This document shows positions 34,512 through 44,311 of a stretch of DNA of 64,000 nt, piece by piece. Numbering within the stretch: the stretch's first letter is position 1; each line of letters starts with the position of its first letter. A model generated the notes under the pieces. It was not told where the DNA came from. It saw only the letters and a program-made list of their open reading frames with translations, and made no database searches. The stretch is from Holophagae bacterium (GTDB taxonomy: Bacteria; Acidobacteriota; Holophagae; Acanthopleuribacterales; Acanthopleuribacteraceae): NCBI GenBank assembly GCA_030429565.1, contig JAUIFE010000020.1, positions 1-64,000 of the forward strand, read 5' to 3'. The position numbers were made by a program, and so were the translations under genes.

Positions 34512-36134
34512 TTAATCGCCTTTAGTAACGCGCAGAACTTCTTCCAACGACAAGAAACCGGTTTTGATCTTTTTAATCCCGGCCATGCGCAAGGTATCCA
34601 TGCCGTTTTCAACGGCCAGTTCCTTAATTTCGGTCGCACTCGCACCCATCACAATCGCTTCTTTAATTTCAGGGTTCAGGGCCATAACCTCATAGAGCGC
34701 GACACGGCCTTTACAGCCGGTATTGCTACAAACGGAACAGCCTTGACCGGCCATCGGGGTAGTATCGCGAATGTCCTCAGCCGACATCCCCAATTGCTCC
34801 ATAGCGGGAACGTTGGCTTCAGCCGGCGCGGCGCACTGCGAACAGATTTTCCGCGCCAAACGCTGAGCCAAGATTAGGTTGACCGAAGAACTCACCAAAA
34901 ACGGCTCAATCCCCATGTTAATGAGGCGGTTAACGGTACTAGGCGCATCGTTGGTGTGCAGGGTACTCAAGACAAGGTGACCGGTTAATGCGGCCTTAAT
35001 TGAGATCTCGGCGGTTTCAAAGTCACGAATCTCGCCCACCAGAATGACATCGGGGTCCTGACGAAGGAACGAACGCAAGGCGGCGGCAAAGTTCAAACCA
35101 ATCTGATCGGCCATTTGAACCTGGTTAATCCCCAGCAAGTTATACTCAACCGGATCCTCGGCGGTCATAATGTTGGTGTCTTCCTTGTTGAGTTCAGACA
35201 GCGCCGAATACAGCGTGGTGGTTTTGCCGGAACCGGTCGGCCCGGTAACCAGAACCATGCCCCACGGCTGGCTAACAGCGTCGCGGAAGGTACCGAGGGA
35301 AGACTCTTCAAAACCAAGCTTGGTCATGTCGAGCTGCAGGTTGGTTTTATCCAACAAACGCAAAACAATTTTTTCACCAAACAGGGTCGGCAAAGAAGAC
35401 ACCCGAAAATCCATTTCGCGGCCTTTGCCGATTTTCAGCTTAATACGACCATCCTGCGGCAGGCGCCGCTCGGCGATGTCGAGGTGGGCCATAACTTTGA
35501 GGCGCGAGAGAATCGGCATTTTAAGCTGAACAGGCAGGGTCATCACGTTTTTAAGCACACCGTCCAAGCGGTAGCGCACCCGCATTTGGCGCTCGTAGGG
35601 TTCAACGTGGATATCACTGACCTTCATGTGGATGGCTTTGAGCAACATGCTGTTGACCAGTTTGATGATAGGCGCATCGACGTTTTCGGATAATTCACCT
35701 TCGTCGATATCTTCAACGACTTCAATATCGTCAACCGCCCCGGAAACCAGACTGTCAAAATCTTCGAGCTCGAGCAGCGAATCGGCGGCAAAATCGATCG
35801 AGCCGTCACCAGCGTCGTTGTAAGCGGCAATGGCACTTTCATCGCCGACACCGTCGAGAACGTCACCACCGCTGAGGCGGACAATCCCGATGAGTTGCTC
35901 AATTTCTTCGCGTTTGGCGACCACCATTTCAATGTTGTAACCGGTGATGAATTTAAGTTCGTCGGCCGCAAAAATGTTGGTGGGGTCGGCGGTCGCAACC
36001 GTAATCGTCGAGCCGCGTCGGCTGATCGGGACGACCGTGTGCTTTTTCAAAACCTTGATGGGAATCAGGCTGATGAGCTGAGAATCGATTTCACGATCGG
36101 CGAGGCTAATGACGGGGACAATATCTTGCGACAC
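34512..36134 (-). CDS. pilB: Type IV pilus extension ATPase PilB
   Basis: 540 aa. Hexameric cytoplasmic ATPase that drives pilin polymerisation. N-terminal MshEN/GspE-N module (residues 1-85), a linker with an acidic stretch (about 110-155), then the ATPase: GPTGSGKTTT (Walker A, about 300), Asp box, DPDVILVGEIRD (Walker B, about 362), His box STLHTNDAPST and the tetracysteine zinc site CSQC...CSVC. The start GTG at 36134 has AAGGAG six nt upstream; an ATG at 36158 follows an in-frame stop and has no SD. The first helical part of the usual N-terminal domain (about 40-60 aa) is missing. No pilC, pilT or pilin gene adjoins. Confidence 0.92.
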   Translation of the reverse strand: MSQDIVPVISLADREIDSQLISLIPIKVLKKHTVVPISRRGSTITVATADPTNIFAADELKFITGYNIEMVVAKREEIEQLIGIVRLSGGDVLDGVGDESAIAAYNDAGDGSIDFAADSLLELEDFDSLVSGAVDDIEVVEDIDEGELSENVDAPIIKLVNSMLLKAIHMKVSDIHVEPYERQMRVRYRLDGVLKNVMTLPVQLKMPILSRLKVMAHLDIAERRLPQDGRIKLKIGKGREMDFRVSSLPTLFGEKIVLRLLDKTNLQLDMTKLGFEESSLGTFRDAVSQPWGMVLVTGPTGSGKTTTLYSALSELNKEDTNIMTAEDPVEYNLLGINQVQMADQIGLNFAAALRSFLRQDPDVILVGEIRDFETAEISIKAALTGHLVLSTLHTNDAPSTVNRLINMGIEPFLVSSSVNLILAQRLARKICSQCAAPAEANVPAMEQLGMSAEDIRDTTPMAGQGCSVCSNTGCKGRVALYEVMALNPEIKEAIVMGASATEIKELAVENGMDTLRMAGIKKIKTGFLSLEEVLRVTKGD

Positions 36135-36455
36135 ATGCAACTCCTTGCAGATAACCATTTATGAACAATGGCGCTTCAGTCCGTTTTTTACCCGAAACTC
36201 CGGAAAAACAAAAGTGAGCTAACCCATTCTTTGACAAAACCCGGCAAGATCGAAAGAAGGGCGGGTGATTTGGTGCGCCTTGGAGGGTGGAATCTCAACC
36301 GCGTGCGAAACACGCCGGGTGAGTGATGGTGATTGGTCGGCGTAAGTGTTCATTATACCCGACAAGCGCGGCTCTCGTGCATGGGTTCCACGATCAAAAC
36401 CGTCAACCGCCCCGGATGCGCCAAAGGCCCTGCCCGGTCGCGGCCGTCCGATCGG
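36135..36455. other. Intergenic region upstream of pilB
   Basis: About 320 bp. A perfect TATAAT on the minus strand at 36352-36357 could be the -10 of the pilB promoter, about 215 nt upstream of the start, but the -35 match is poor. Nothing else recognised. Confidence 0.4.
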
Positions 36456-37109
36456 TCAACCGGAGGACGGAAAGCAAGCGCGCATGCGATTAAGTAACTC
36501 TTCGCCTTTTGAATCGCATTTCATTACCTCAAGGACGGATAAAAATGACGGTTGGTTATCTTTTTTTGAGACCTGGACCACGCGACCGATTATTTCGACG
36601 TGGCGTTCGCCCCATGCGAGCACCAGGTCCCATTCCCCATCGGGATCAAAAGGACGCGGCGCGTTGAAAGCCAAGTTGCCGTTGGGCAAAAAGGTGACGG
36701 CACTGTCGATGAGTTCAAAGACATCGGCGGAGACCTGATAAAGCGGTTCGATTCGCGCGGAACCCAACCGTTTTTCGCCCGGTGAATTTTGCTGCAAGAG
36801 GTGCCACAGATTGGTCTCGGTGAAGGAACGTGGAATGTCGAATTCGATGCCGCCGTAATAAAGCGGAACGGCCGAACCGGTGTCGTCGGGGCGCAATTCA
36901 CTCAGCGACCAACGCACCACGCTGCCTTTGATGGAAAACACATGGGTCTGGCAGCGCAACTGGAACAGATAACTTTTGCCGACAGCCATGGTATGCGGGG
37001 TACGCAAAGCCATGCCGACGGGGCTGATATCGGCCACCATGGCACGTTTGAAACAAACCAGATAAACAGAAACCGGTGTCTCGGCACCGGGAAACGGATG
37101 CTGACTCAT
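36456..37109 (-). CDS. PilZ-like domain protein, divergent
   Basis: 217 aa. The middle part (about residues 15-90) reads as a PilZ beta-barrel: RAMVADISPVGMALRTP (a D-x-S-x-x-G motif), then VGKSYLFQLRC and IKGSVVRWS, ending YYGGIEFD. The upstream RxxxR motif is not evident, so c-di-GMP binding is doubtful. The C-terminal half has no recognised fold. ATG at 37109 is preferred over the open-frame start at 37199. It sits between pilB (same strand) and the divergent ankyrin gene. Confidence 0.65.
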   Translation of the reverse strand: MSQHPFPGAETPVSVYLVCFKRAMVADISPVGMALRTPHTMAVGKSYLFQLRCQTHVFSIKGSVVRWSLSELRPDDTGSAVPLYYGGIEFDIPRSFTETNLWHLLQQNSPGEKRLGSARIEPLYQVSADVFELIDSAVTFLPNGNLAFNAPRPFDPDGEWDLVLAWGERHVEIIGRVVQVSKKDNQPSFLSVLEVMKCDSKGEELLNRMRACFPSSG

Positions 37110-37521
37110 GATGACCGTCCGAAAGGGATGATAACCAAAGTTTACGACATCGGGCCCGCTTTTTCGAGAGCGAGCAACGCGAAAAGCGTGAGAACGCACA
37201 CCTTAGACCGACAAAAGAGCATCGGCGCGGGAGAAAACCCATTGCACCGCCGTCGATCGGCCGCCGGCAAGGCTTTGTCACAAGCCCCCCAAACCCGTTG
37301 CGCGCGGCAACACACAAGCATTCTGATGAGAACGGTTTAAGAAGATCGACCAGGGTGCGCCTCGCCGGTTCACCGATGGACGTTTCTGCGCTATAGTAAG
37401 GAATCTTTTCCATGTCCAACACGGCCTGCTTCGCGACACGCGGAGCGCCGACGTTTCTCGTTCGTCCGGCCACAGCCGGTTTTGAGCAAGGTCTACCGCA
37501 CGACGTACAAAGGAACTCGCC
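37110..37521. other. Divergent intergenic region, PilZ-like and ankyrin genes
   Basis: About 410 bp carrying the promoters of both flanking genes. No convincing hexamers or repeats recognised; open frames crossing it lack SD sites or family similarity. Confidence 0.4.
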
Positions 37522-39834
37522 ATGGTGCAACCCACAGGGCCGGACCCGGCCTCTGATCCAACAGCCGACGCCGAATCCACCGCCGCCGCAACCTCGCTCC
37601 ACGATTTGGTCGGCAACGGTCATCTGGCCGAGTTAAAGGCAAAAATCGAGGCGGGCGCTACCACCGAAATGCGCGATTTTCGCGGTAACACGCTGATCAT
37701 CACGGCGGCGCAGCAGGCACAGAGCGATATCTTCGCCTACTTGCTGGATCAGGGTGCGAACCTGAACAGCAAAAACAAGCAGGGCGAGACCGCGCTGACG
37801 GCGGCGGCTCATCGCGGCGACCGCGACATGATTTTGAAACTGGTCAAAGCCGGCGCCGACATGGAACACCGCGATGCACGCGGCATGAACGCCCTGATGT
37901 GGGCGGCAATGGAAAGTCACGAGAAAGCAGTGCTGTTGCTGCTGGATTTGGGCGCCCAAGCCGACAATCGCAACCTCGACCAGTCGAGCCTACTGATGTT
38001 TGCGGCGCGCCAAGGCTTAATTGAGGCGACCGAACGCCTAATCGAAGCCGGTCTTGACATTCACGCGCGTGACAAATGGGGCATGACGGCTCTGATGTGG
38101 GCCTGTGGCGGCGGTCACGAGCGCTGCGCGCGTGCCCTGCTGGAACACGGTGCCGACCCCAATACGGTGAACCACATGGGCTGGACCACGCTGATGTGGT
38201 GCCTCAAGGAAGCCCAGGATAACGAACACTACGAAGCCTGCCTACGCGCGCTCATGACCTACGGTGCCAATCCCAACGCCCGCAAAGATGAAGAAATTGA
38301 CGCAGCCACTTTGGCCTGCAAAGCCGGCCTGTTGCTTGGTGTCGACATTTTGCTCGATTTCCGCACTCAATTCGATCGCCGCGATCGCCTCGGTATGTCG
38401 CCGTTTATGTGGGCCTGCGCGCTGGGTCGGACGGCGGTCGTGCGCCGCCTGATTCAGGCCGATATCGACCTGTTTGTGCGCGCACCGCGCGACATCACCC
38501 CCTTAATGTTGTCGGCCTACGGCGGCCATGAGGACACCACCATGCTGCTGGTGGGTCGCGGTATTTCCCTGGCGGCCAAAGACAAAAACGGCGCCACCAC
38601 CTTGATGTGGGCCTGCCGCCACGGCCACGCCGCCTTGGCCGCACTGCTCCTCAAAATGGGCGCCGACATTGAACCCGTCGATCAACAGGGTCGTGGCGCC
38701 TTGTTCTACCTCAGCCAAAACCTGTTTCCCACCGGCGACCTGGAACAAACCATTAACGATCTCAACGAACCGCCGCCCAGCGACGCCTGTGCGGTGGCGG
38801 CCCTGCTACTCGAGGCCGGTGCTGACACCAACCAACAGGACGAAACCGGTTTAACGCCGGTCCTCGCCGCCATCGACGACGGCAACCAAGCGCTGTGCTC
38901 CTTTTTAATTAAACGCGGCGCCGATGTGCGTGCAACTGACCAACAAGGCCGCAACGCCATGACCCTGGCGGTCCAATCCGGCCGCCTTGATTTGACGGCT
39001 TTCCTGCAAGAAAACGGTTTCCCGCTTGAAGCGGAAGACCATCGCGGCCAATCGCTGCTCAATCTCGCCGTACAAGCAGGCCAACGGGAAACCGCCGCCT
39101 ATCTCATTGAGCAAGGCGCCGATATCAACCAAAAAGACGGCAACGGTTGGATCCCCATCATGTGGGCCACCGCCCGCGCCAACCTGGACATGGTCGATTT
39201 TCTGGTGGAGAAAGGTGCCGATATCAATGCCTGCAACGAAGGCGGAACGACGCCGCTCATGATTGCCTGTATGCGCGGCGACAAAGAGGTGATTCACCAA
39301 TTACTCAATCAAGGAGCCGACATCAACCGCAAAGACGAGCAGGGCAAAACAGCGCTAATGTATGCCGTATTCAACGGCAACCAAGCGGGTGTGAATCTGC
39401 TGTTGCAACAACCAAATGATTTAGAAGCGGTTGAAAATACGGGGAGCACGGCCTTTTTAATTGCCGCCAACCAGGAACACCGTCATCTCTTGACCTTGCT
39501 CAAAAACGCGGGTGCGGACGTCAACCGCGCCGACGAACGCGGCCGCACCCCCTTAACCCTGGCGGCAGGCAAAGGCAAAATCCTGCTGTTGTGCCAATTG
39601 CTCAATTTGGGAGCGGAAGTCAATCACGCCACGGAAGTGGGTTGGACCCCGCTCATGTGGGCCGTCTCCAAGTCCCATCCGGCGGCGGTGGTGGCCCTGC
39701 TGGAGCGCGGCGCCGACATTCAGTTCCAAAATGATCGCGGCGAATCAGCGCGTTCACTGGCGACCACACCCCTCATTATCGAATTACTCAACATTTACGG
39801 CGGCAAGCATTTAAGCCGCCCCAGCAATCATTAA
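37522..39834 (+). CDS. Large ankyrin-repeat protein
   Basis: 770 aa made almost wholly of ankyrin repeats, about twenty in number, from residue 20 to 765. Recurrent cores are D-x-x-G-x-T-x-L-M-W-A, G-H-x-x-x-x-x-L-L-x-x-G-A-D and similar; the unusual T-L-M-W-A/C variant recurs many times (TALMWACGGGH, TTLMWACRHGH, TPLMWAVSKSH). There is no signal peptide or catalytic domain, so it is probably a cytoplasmic protein-binding scaffold. SD AAGGAA before the ATG. The last residues (GGKHLSRPSNH) are outside the repeats. Partner unknown. Confidence 0.92.
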   Translation: MVQPTGPDPASDPTADAESTAAATSLHDLVGNGHLAELKAKIEAGATTEMRDFRGNTLIITAAQQAQSDIFAYLLDQGANLNSKNKQGETALTAAAHRGDRDMILKLVKAGADMEHRDARGMNALMWAAMESHEKAVLLLLDLGAQADNRNLDQSSLLMFAARQGLIEATERLIEAGLDIHARDKWGMTALMWACGGGHERCARALLEHGADPNTVNHMGWTTLMWCLKEAQDNEHYEACLRALMTYGANPNARKDEEIDAATLACKAGLLLGVDILLDFRTQFDRRDRLGMSPFMWACALGRTAVVRRLIQADIDLFVRAPRDITPLMLSAYGGHEDTTMLLVGRGISLAAKDKNGATTLMWACRHGHAALAALLLKMGADIEPVDQQGRGALFYLSQNLFPTGDLEQTINDLNEPPPSDACAVAALLLEAGADTNQQDETGLTPVLAAIDDGNQALCSFLIKRGADVRATDQQGRNAMTLAVQSGRLDLTAFLQENGFPLEAEDHRGQSLLNLAVQAGQRETAAYLIEQGADINQKDGNGWIPIMWATARANLDMVDFLVEKGADINACNEGGTTPLMIACMRGDKEVIHQLLNQGADINRKDEQGKTALMYAVFNGNQAGVNLLLQQPNDLEAVENTGSTAFLIAANQEHRHLLTLLKNAGADVNRADERGRTPLTLAAGKGKILLLCQLLNLGAEVNHATEVGWTPLMWAVSKSHPAAVVALLERGADIQFQNDRGESARSLATTPLIIELLNIYGGKHLSRPSNH

Positions 39835-39999
39835 CCCTGTTTTTTTAGGTCACATGTCCCATTTCATCGCGTCATCCCGTGAAACGGATTGCGTGGTGTC
39901 GTGCGGACCTGTGCCACCGCTCACGGAGGCACCCCTGCCGAAAACCCGGCCGTAACGCATCACGCGACTCTTGGATTTATATCCCTAGGAGACGACTGA

Positions 40000-41601
40000 A
40001 TGCGTAGCTCTTTTTTGCCAATCTTCGGCCTGTTGGCCCTCTGTGCGGCCAACCTGGGTGCGACCGATTACCTGGTCGGCCCCAATCAATCGCGAACCTC
40101 CCTGCACGAGGTGCCTTGGCGCCGTCTGGTCCCCGGTGATCGAGTGCTGATCCACTGGCGTGCCGAACCCTACCGCGAGAAACTCATGCTTTCCGAAAGC
40201 GGCAGCGCCGACCAACCGATTCACATTCTCGGTGTGCGCGGCGGGCCCGACAACGCACTACCGATCTTGGACGGCGACAACGCCGATTCCGGCAACGAAA
40301 TCTATCCCCACGCAGTTTGGGAGAGCCGCGGCCTAATCGTCGTCGGTAAACCGGCCGATTACCGCTGGGGTTACAAACCACGTCATATCGTCATAGAAAA
40401 CCTCGACTTACGTCATGCCTACCAAATCTACTCGTTCACCAACACCCAAGGCGGGCAGGAAAACTACCGCAGCAGTGCGGCGTCTATCAGCATCCAACTG
40501 GGCGAAAACATCACCATTCGCGGCTGCGACCTGACCGGCTCGGCCAACGGTTTGTTTGTGGCGTCGGGCGGCAGCGAGGAAGAGCTCACCCGCAACATTA
40601 CGGTCGAGCACTGCCGCCTGTTTGCCAACGGCACCAACATCGGTTCGACCAACGACCGCTTCCGCCAGCACAACGCCTACACGGAAGCAGCGGGCATGAT
40701 TTACCAATACAACTATTTCGGCCCCTTGCGCGACGGCGCCCTAGGCAACGCCCTAAAAGACCGCTCGGCGGGCACGGTGGTCCGCTACAACTGGATTGAA
40801 GGCAGCGCCGCCTTTTTGCTGGACCTGGTCGAACCGGAAGAGAGCGCGCGGTTGATGGTCAATGAGCCCGACTTCCGCACCACCTATGTCTACGGCAATG
40901 TGCTGATCAGCCGCACCCAAGACAACCGCCTGGTGCACTATGGTTGGGACAACGTACCGGACTTCTCACGCGGCGGGACGCTGTTTTTCTACCACAACAC
41001 GGTCATCCAACAGAGCGACCGAAACCTGCTCTACAACCGCTACATGTTCCGTGTGAGCAGCCTCGCCGAAACGGCCGACATCCGCAACAACATTTTCTAC
41101 CTGACGGGGGATAGCTTCTTTTATCTGGCCATTAGCGGCAACGATTCGGGCAACTACCGCCTAGCCGATAATTGGCTGACGGAAGGTGACGAGGCCTTGC
41201 GTATCGCGCGCGACCCCTTTAACGGCACGGTTTCCGGTTTTGATCAATTTCAAAGGGGAACGGACCCTGGTTTTATCGACTTCGACGGCGGCCGCCTCGG
41301 TTTAAGTGAACAAGCAGCGGTTCGTGCGGCGGCCGGTCCTCTGCCGGAGAACCTGCCGGCACAGCATCAGCCGACCCGGCAATACAGCCCGCACCAAGGG
41401 TGGCGCACCAGACAACGTGTCGGTATCGGCGCCGACCTGGGCGCCTTCGAATTCGCCGATACGGCGCCAGGTTGGTTCTCGTACCTAAGCGCATGGACGC
41501 AACCCAACCCGCCTAACGGGCCAACCGACGTCAACGCCAACGGCCGGCTCGATGTACTTGATTTCTGTGCGGTGCAGAACGCACGACGTTCCCGCGAATA
41601 A
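40000..41601 (+). CDS. Secreted right-handed beta-helix protein with dockerin-like tail
   Basis: 533 aa. Signal peptide MRSSFLPIFGLLALCAANLGA. Residues about 100-400 show repeated parallel beta-helix turns (HIVIENLDLRHA, NITIRGCDLTGSANGLFV, NITVEHCRLFANG, TVVRYNWIEGSA, TYVYGNVLI, ADIRNNIFYL), the fold of polysaccharide lyases, epimerases and hydrolases. About 510-530 is PTDVNANGRLDVLDF, a D-x-N-x-N-G-x-x-D-x-x-D calcium loop as in dockerin or thrombospondin-3 segments. Enzymatic activity cannot be assigned. AGGAGA precedes the ATG and a strong terminator follows. Confidence 0.85.
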   Translation: MRSSFLPIFGLLALCAANLGATDYLVGPNQSRTSLHEVPWRRLVPGDRVLIHWRAEPYREKLMLSESGSADQPIHILGVRGGPDNALPILDGDNADSGNEIYPHAVWESRGLIVVGKPADYRWGYKPRHIVIENLDLRHAYQIYSFTNTQGGQENYRSSAASISIQLGENITIRGCDLTGSANGLFVASGGSEEELTRNITVEHCRLFANGTNIGSTNDRFRQHNAYTEAAGMIYQYNYFGPLRDGALGNALKDRSAGTVVRYNWIEGSAAFLLDLVEPEESARLMVNEPDFRTTYVYGNVLISRTQDNRLVHYGWDNVPDFSRGGTLFFYHNTVIQQSDRNLLYNRYMFRVSSLAETADIRNNIFYLTGDSFFYLAISGNDSGNYRLADNWLTEGDEALRIARDPFNGTVSGFDQFQRGTDPGFIDFDGGRLGLSEQAAVRAAAGPLPENLPAQHQPTRQYSPHQGWRTRQRVGIGADLGAFEFADTAPGWFSYLSAWTQPNPPNGPTDVNANGRLDVLDFCAVQNARRSRE

Positions 41602-41660
41602 GGCGCCGGCCAAACCCAAACCACAACCCGGAGAACCCACGGTTTACCGGTCCTAGGTCG

Positions 41661-41699
41661 ATAGCCGAACCGATGACACCTGTCGGTTCGGCTATTTTT
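41661..41699 (+). terminator. Intrinsic terminator after the beta-helix gene
   Basis: ATAGCCGAACCGA and TCGGTTCGGCTAT form a perfect 13-bp stem with a 9-nt loop, ending in five T. It lies between the plus-strand gene end and the convergent kinase gene stop. Confidence 0.93.
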
Positions 41700-41704
41700 G
41701 CGTC

Positions 41705-44200
41705 TCAATCGGCGTTTGCGACGCGCACACGAAAGCCAGCCAAATATTTCTGAACCGAAAGGGTCGTCACATCTTCCCCACCTAAACGACTCATGTAACG
41801 CAACAGGTTGTCCTCCAACAAACGCACGGCTGATTCAGTGCGTCCTTGGGCCGCGAACCGATCCGCCAGGCGGTACACAGCGTCTAAGGTATCGGGGTGG
41901 GTTTCTCCCCAGACACGGCGCTCGCCGGCAAGGCTGTCGCGATAGAGGACAAAGGCTTCTTCGTAACGCGCTTGTTCGTAGAGGATGTCGGCCAAGGTCC
42001 GTTGTGCGGCAACCCAGTCGGGATGATCAGCGTCGCCGGCCGGATTAAAGCCGGCGAGCACGGCCCGGATTTCATTTTCGGCTTCGGTCAAGCGACCCAA
42101 GTCCAGCCAGACGGCGGCGCGAATGCGACGGCTGTTGCGCGTCAACGGCGCATCGGCCCCATAAATGTGTCGCCGACGGGCGACGACCTCGTCGAGTAGT
42201 AGGGCGGCTTCAGCGGAACGACCGGCGGCCCATACACTAATCGCCAGCATGAACTGGGTATTGGCGTAGCTGGAGTGATCCACGCCCTGACAATCGGGAA
42301 TCGTGGCCAACAAACGACGCAACACCCGTTCGGCGTCCTCGAAGCGGCCGTGGGCACGGAAAACCTTGGATAACTTGCGTTCTATCGAGCCGAGGTTGAG
42401 ATGGCACGGTGGCAAACCGGCTCGACCGATACGCAACCCTTCCTCGAGATCGGCCAGCGCTTCATCAAAACGCGCCTGCGCATCGTAGAGACTGCCGCGC
42501 AGCAACAACGCGCGACTCAAAACACGCGCCCGATCCTCGGCTTCTAGCGAACGGGCGGCGGGAATCACCGCGCCAAGAACCGCGCCACATTCGTCGTACT
42601 TACCCAACATCAGCAGCGCCAGCGCTTCACTCACGGCGGTGTTCAGCGTTTGCTCATCGGCACCGACACGCGTCGGGCGTGCGGCGCGCGCTTCTTCAAA
42701 ATGCGGCAATGCTTCGCGATATAAACCCAAATTGTTGTAGGTCTCCCCCAGCACCCGCGCAATGTCGGCGCGTACCTCGCGCTGATCCGAAAATTGACGC
42801 TGGTAATCGGCGGCGGCTTGGTCGAGAATGGCGCGAAAGTAAGCCGTATCTTGGCCGGGCGCATGGTCGGGGCCGGCCGAAACCAGCATGGTCTCAAGGA
42901 AGGCTTGGGTCGCGCGGAACTTGGCGTTCTCCAAACGCGCCTGCACAAAGAGCCGGGTAGCGACAACCGCGCCAACCAAAAGACTAAAAAAGACCAGCGC
43001 GGTCATGGCAACGGGAATGCGGTGGCGTTTGACAAACAAACGCAACGAGTACGCACGACTGCGTGGCCGAGCGAAAACGGGCAAACCGTTCAAAAAGGCA
43101 CGCAGGTCGGCGCTCAAGGCTTCCATCGAGCTGTAACGGGCCGATGAATCTTTGCGCAACACCTTGAGCACAATAAGGTCGAGGTCACCGCGCAAACCGC
43201 GCACGGTATGGTCGCCCAGGATGTCATCGACCTCTTGCATTTCGCGCACGCGCGCCAAGTCACCGGTGCGGCGAGCGCGGCTTGGTGCAGGCGGCTCAAA
43301 ATGGGAGACGGCGTGGAGCAGCGCGGGCAAATGATCGGCGTCGGCGGGCAGCGGCAAGCGCTCGGTCAGCAGTTGGTACATGAGCACACCGAACGCGTAG
43401 AGATCGCAGGCGGCGGTCACACGTTCGCCGCGAACCTGTTCCGGCGCAGCGTATTCGGGCGTAAAAAAGAGCTCACCGGTACGGGTCAAACGCGTAGGTT
43501 GGCCGACCTGATCGTCAAGCACGGCGGCAATACCGAAATCGAGTAGTTTGACGTGGCCCGTCTGATCGACAAACACATTACTCGGTTTGATGTCGCGATG
43601 AACGATCATGTTGCGATGGGCAAAAGTCAGGGCTTCAGAGACTTGCAACAGCAGCTCGAGCCTTGCTCGAATATCGAGCCGATGACGACGACAGTAGTGG
43701 TCGATATTTTCGCCGGCGATGTACGCCATTACGAAGTAGGGCCGATGATCGTCGGTGACACCGCCGTCGAGGATTTGCGGCACGGCGGGATGCTTCAACC
43801 CGGCCAAGATTTGGCGCTCGCGTTGGAAACGCGTCAAGGTGGCCGGCGACACAATTCGCGTCGTCAATACTTTCACCGCCACCTGTTGCTCAAAAGTGCC
43901 GTCATCACGTTCGGCGAGATAAACGGTCCCCATACCGCCGCGCCCCAAGATATCGGTCAAACGAAAGGCGCCGAGTCGCCGACCTTGGAGATCAAGAACC
44001 GAAGGGTCGCCGGCTTCGACGGCCAACGGCTCCAGCGTGAACCGAGCGGCCTGCTGCAGCAAGGCCCGCAACGCGGTCGCAGCCCCGGCGTCTTCACGCT
44101 GCAGTCGCGCCAAAAACGGCGCCATTTCAGTCGTCGGCAAAGCGAAATAGGTGTTAATCAGTTGGTTTAATTTGGCGGTCGACGCGTTGGTTTCATCCAT
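41705..44200 (-). CDS. Membrane Ser/Thr protein kinase with TPR sensor domain
   Basis: 831 aa. Hanks-type kinase domain (about residues 75-345): GRGGMGTVYLAE, VAVKVL, HRDIKPSNV (about 203) and DFGIA are intact, so it should be active. A membrane helix (about 400-418, VAMTALVFFSLLVGAVVA) separates it from a C-terminal region of TPR repeats (about 440-831), outside the cytoplasm if the topology is simple. The ECF sigma gene lies directly upstream on the same strand (111-nt gap). Such sigma/kinase pairs are known, and in Vibrio the kinase PpkA activates its sigma factor by phosphorylation; a similar link here is inferred. Confidence 0.93.
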   Translation of the reverse strand: MDETNASTAKLNQLINTYFALPTTEMAPFLARLQREDAGAATALRALLQQAARFTLEPLAVEAGDPSVLDLQGRRLGAFRLTDILGRGGMGTVYLAERDDGTFEQQVAVKVLTTRIVSPATLTRFQRERQILAGLKHPAVPQILDGGVTDDHRPYFVMAYIAGENIDHYCRRHRLDIRARLELLLQVSEALTFAHRNMIVHRDIKPSNVFVDQTGHVKLLDFGIAAVLDDQVGQPTRLTRTGELFFTPEYAAPEQVRGERVTAACDLYAFGVLMYQLLTERLPLPADADHLPALLHAVSHFEPPAPSRARRTGDLARVREMQEVDDILGDHTVRGLRGDLDLIVLKVLRKDSSARYSSMEALSADLRAFLNGLPVFARPRSRAYSLRLFVKRHRIPVAMTALVFFSLLVGAVVATRLFVQARLENAKFRATQAFLETMLVSAGPDHAPGQDTAYFRAILDQAAADYQRQFSDQREVRADIARVLGETYNNLGLYREALPHFEEARAARPTRVGADEQTLNTAVSEALALLMLGKYDECGAVLGAVIPAARSLEAEDRARVLSRALLLRGSLYDAQARFDEALADLEEGLRIGRAGLPPCHLNLGSIERKLSKVFRAHGRFEDAERVLRRLLATIPDCQGVDHSSYANTQFMLAISVWAAGRSAEAALLLDEVVARRRHIYGADAPLTRNSRRIRAAVWLDLGRLTEAENEIRAVLAGFNPAGDADHPDWVAAQRTLADILYEQARYEEAFVLYRDSLAGERRVWGETHPDTLDAVYRLADRFAAQGRTESAVRLLEDNLLRYMSRLGGEDVTTLSVQKYLAGFRVRVANAD

Positions 44201-44311
44201 AAGGGGTCCAGCTCACAAGTATCGAGAGGCCCGCGCAAAGGCGGCGAAGCGAAAAATTATGTTCCCTATTCTAACGTAGGATTCGAGGCCGACTTGGGCA
44301 GAGGCAACGTG

